Assembly: GCF_041060425.1 (NCBI RefSeq) | Contig: NZ_JAULBC010000001.1 | Span: forward strand, 1 to 64,000 | Origin: Danxiaibacter flavus | Lineage (GTDB): Bacteria > Bacteroidota > Bacteroidia > Chitinophagales > Chitinophagaceae | Reading direction: 5' to 3' | Length of the DNA stretch: 64,000 nt | Part shown: positions 62,958 to 64,000 of the stretch, piece after piece | Layout: each line of letters begins with the position of its first letter | Position numbering within the stretch: position 1 is the stretch's first letter | Program-made: the position numbers and the translations under genes | The notes under the pieces: model-generated | Seen by the model: only the letters and a program-made list of their open reading frames with translations | Databases searched by the model: none | What the model was told of the DNA's origin: nothing

Positions 62958-63509
62958 CTAATTCAACTGTGGATCTATCGGGTAGTTCACCAGCTGTTCA
63001 TATTCTCCGCCCAATTGTTTCAACGCTTCTCTCCATATCTGGTTTTCGTCAGGAAAAAAGACGAGTCTTTTATTGCCGTCGGTCACCAGCCAGCTTTTTT
63101 CTTTCATTTCGCCGTTTAATTGTCCATCGCCCCAGCCGCTATATCCCAGGTAAAAGCGAATCATTTGATCTGTCAGCTTGCCGAGATTGATGGCTTCAAC
63201 AACTTCTTCAAATTCGCCACCCCAGTAAATGCCATCTGTAACTTCAATGCCGCCGGTGATAAATTGAGGTGATTGGTGCAGAAAATGTATGGTGTCCGTT
63301 TGAACAGGGCCTCCAAAGTAAACCGGAAAATCGCATCCTTCCAGATCCAGGATCAGTTCGCCGGCAGTTTTATTGTATCGCCGGTTCATTATAAAGCCAA
63401 TGCTTCCTTCATCCTGGTGATCACAAAGAAAAACCGCGGTTCGCATGAAATTCGGATCTTTCAAAAAAGGATCGGCTATAAGTATTTTTCCGGATGATAG
63501 ATTTGCCAT
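62958..63509 (-). CDS. YqgE/AlgH family protein
   Basis: The 183-residue protein matches the family throughout: GKILIADPFLKDPNFMRTAVFLCDHQDEGSIGFI-type N-terminus, YFGGPVQTDTIHFLH, and the C-terminal GYSGWGDGQLNGEMKEKSW. The function is unclear; AlgH has been linked to transcriptional control. It is preceded by a ~130-bp divergent spacer shared with a histidine kinase gene. Confidence 0.93.
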   Translation of the reverse strand: MANLSSGKILIADPFLKDPNFMRTAVFLCDHQDEGSIGFIMNRRYNKTAGELILDLEGCDFPVYFGGPVQTDTIHFLHQSPQFITGGIEVTDGIYWGGEFEEVVEAINLGKLTDQMIRFYLGYSGWGDGQLNGEMKEKSWLVTDGNKRLVFFPDENQIWREALKQLGGEYEQLVNYPIDPQLN

Positions 63510-63637
63510 AGTATTAAATTAGCGCTTTTAAAGCCAAACATGAAATTAATTATCCAGATATTTATAGCTGTTAAAACGATGACAAAATCACAGAATTAAA
63601 CAATAACAGCTAGAAACGTTCAACTATTTTTGCCGCA

Positions 63638-64000
63638 ATGAAGAAGACTTTACCTGTAATCGTTATTTTAATTACGCTCGCCCTATTTGGCATTTTTGCC
63701 ATCCAGGTATCCTGGTTCCGGAATGTATTACAGGTTCAGGAGCAGAGATTGTTTGACAATATTACCAGGGCAATGTATTCAGTTGCCCAGGACGTGAGTA
63801 CGCAACCATCCATGGGGCCCACAATGCGTTCAAACCGGCGTCCCAGTCTTCAGCTCCCGCACGATAATTTTCCGATGAATTTTGCCAAACAGGCTACTGT
63901 CGCTCAAAGATTTACGGATTATGAAATACATGATAAGATTTTGAAGGCCCTGATAAAACAAGACAAAGGCCTTAAAAAGCTGGATTTTGAATTTGGCATA
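63638..64000 (+). CDS. Sensor histidine kinase, N-terminal part (cut by window end)
   Basis: The gene starts at the ATG at 63638 with 121 codons seen. An N-terminal transmembrane helix (LPVIVILITLALFGIFAIQVSW) precedes VLQVQEQRLFDNITRAM, a pattern typical of Bacteroidota sensor kinases before the periplasmic sensor. No catalytic domain is in the window, so the call rests on the N-terminal pattern only. It is divergent from the yqgE-like gene. Confidence 0.6.
   Translation, partial: MKKTLPVIVILITLALFGIFAIQVSWFRNVLQVQEQRLFDNITRAMYSVAQDVSTQPSMGPTMRSNRRPSLQLPHDNFPMNFAKQATVAQRFTDYEIHDKILKALIKQDKGLKKLDFEFGI

Overview
The window is chromosomal DNA of a Bacteroidota bacterium, most likely a member of the Chitinophagaceae or a near relative. 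This is inferred from a SusC/SusD pair, a PorX-type response regulator of the type IX secretion system, an LpxC-FabZ fusion, a MoxR/DUF58/BatA operon, Bacteroidota-type -7 promoter motifs (TAnnTTTG) and surface proteins typical of this group. No rRNA, tRNA, CRISPR array, transposase or prophage was seen. A 100-N assembly gap lies at 24647-24746.

Layout. 1-4.6 kb: the 3' end of a repeat-rich tail-fibre-like protein and three tandem paralogous secreted proteins. 4.7-10.4 kb: a multi-spanning membrane protein with a patatin lipase domain, divergent from a GH32-like glycosidase and a ROK sugar kinase. 10.9-26.5 kb: a flavin reductase, then a nearly complete C5 haem pathway. hemA-hemC-hemD-hemE-hydrolase-hemF-(four-helix-bundle gene)-hemB-yciI-like-hemL lie on the minus strand, hemH and hemJ on the plus strand, and hemN on the minus strand. 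26.6-33.4 kb: a GH63-like glucosidase, an NTF2-like protein, a DUF1080 protein, a class III aminotransferase, a gamma carbonic anhydrase and two small proteins. 33.4-38.4 kb: rsgA and the moxR-DUF58-BatD-like-batA operon. 38.9-43.8 kb: lpxD, lpxC-fabZ and lpxA, preceded by an HD phosphohydrolase. 44.4-53.4 kb: porX, susD/susC and a divergent histidine kinase/response regulator pair. 53.6-64 kb: small housekeeping genes, an acyl-CoA dehydrogenase, a GMC oxidoreductase with its small subunit, an FGGY kinase, an NPD-family flavoprotein, a YqgE/AlgH protein and the start of another histidine kinase.

The most unusual signal lies between the genes. Many spacers are filled from one stop or start codon to the next by imperfect palindromes whose arms are arrays of 7-bp units. 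The unit sequence differs between sites (AAAGCYT, AMGTTNT, AGCTNAT, CCTCACA, GTGAAWG, AAGTNAA, ATYTCAA), but the 7-bp register is kept. Five of these palindromes are each 156-163 bp long. Two larger ones enclose a small gene: a GxxExxY (PDDEXK-like) protein inside 42-bp inverted repeats that match at 39 positions, and a four-helix-bundle (S23/TIGR02436-like) protein between inverted GATC-rich arms. A third encloses a frameshifted HicB-like ORF. In several places the repeat supplies the stop codon of the neighbouring gene. Together they look like a dispersed, period-constrained, possibly mobile family of intergenic elements.

A second regulatory signal is a run of four half-sites (TWAAC) at exact 11-bp spacing between susC and the divergent two-component genes. 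It is a plausible binding site for the adjacent OmpR-type regulator.
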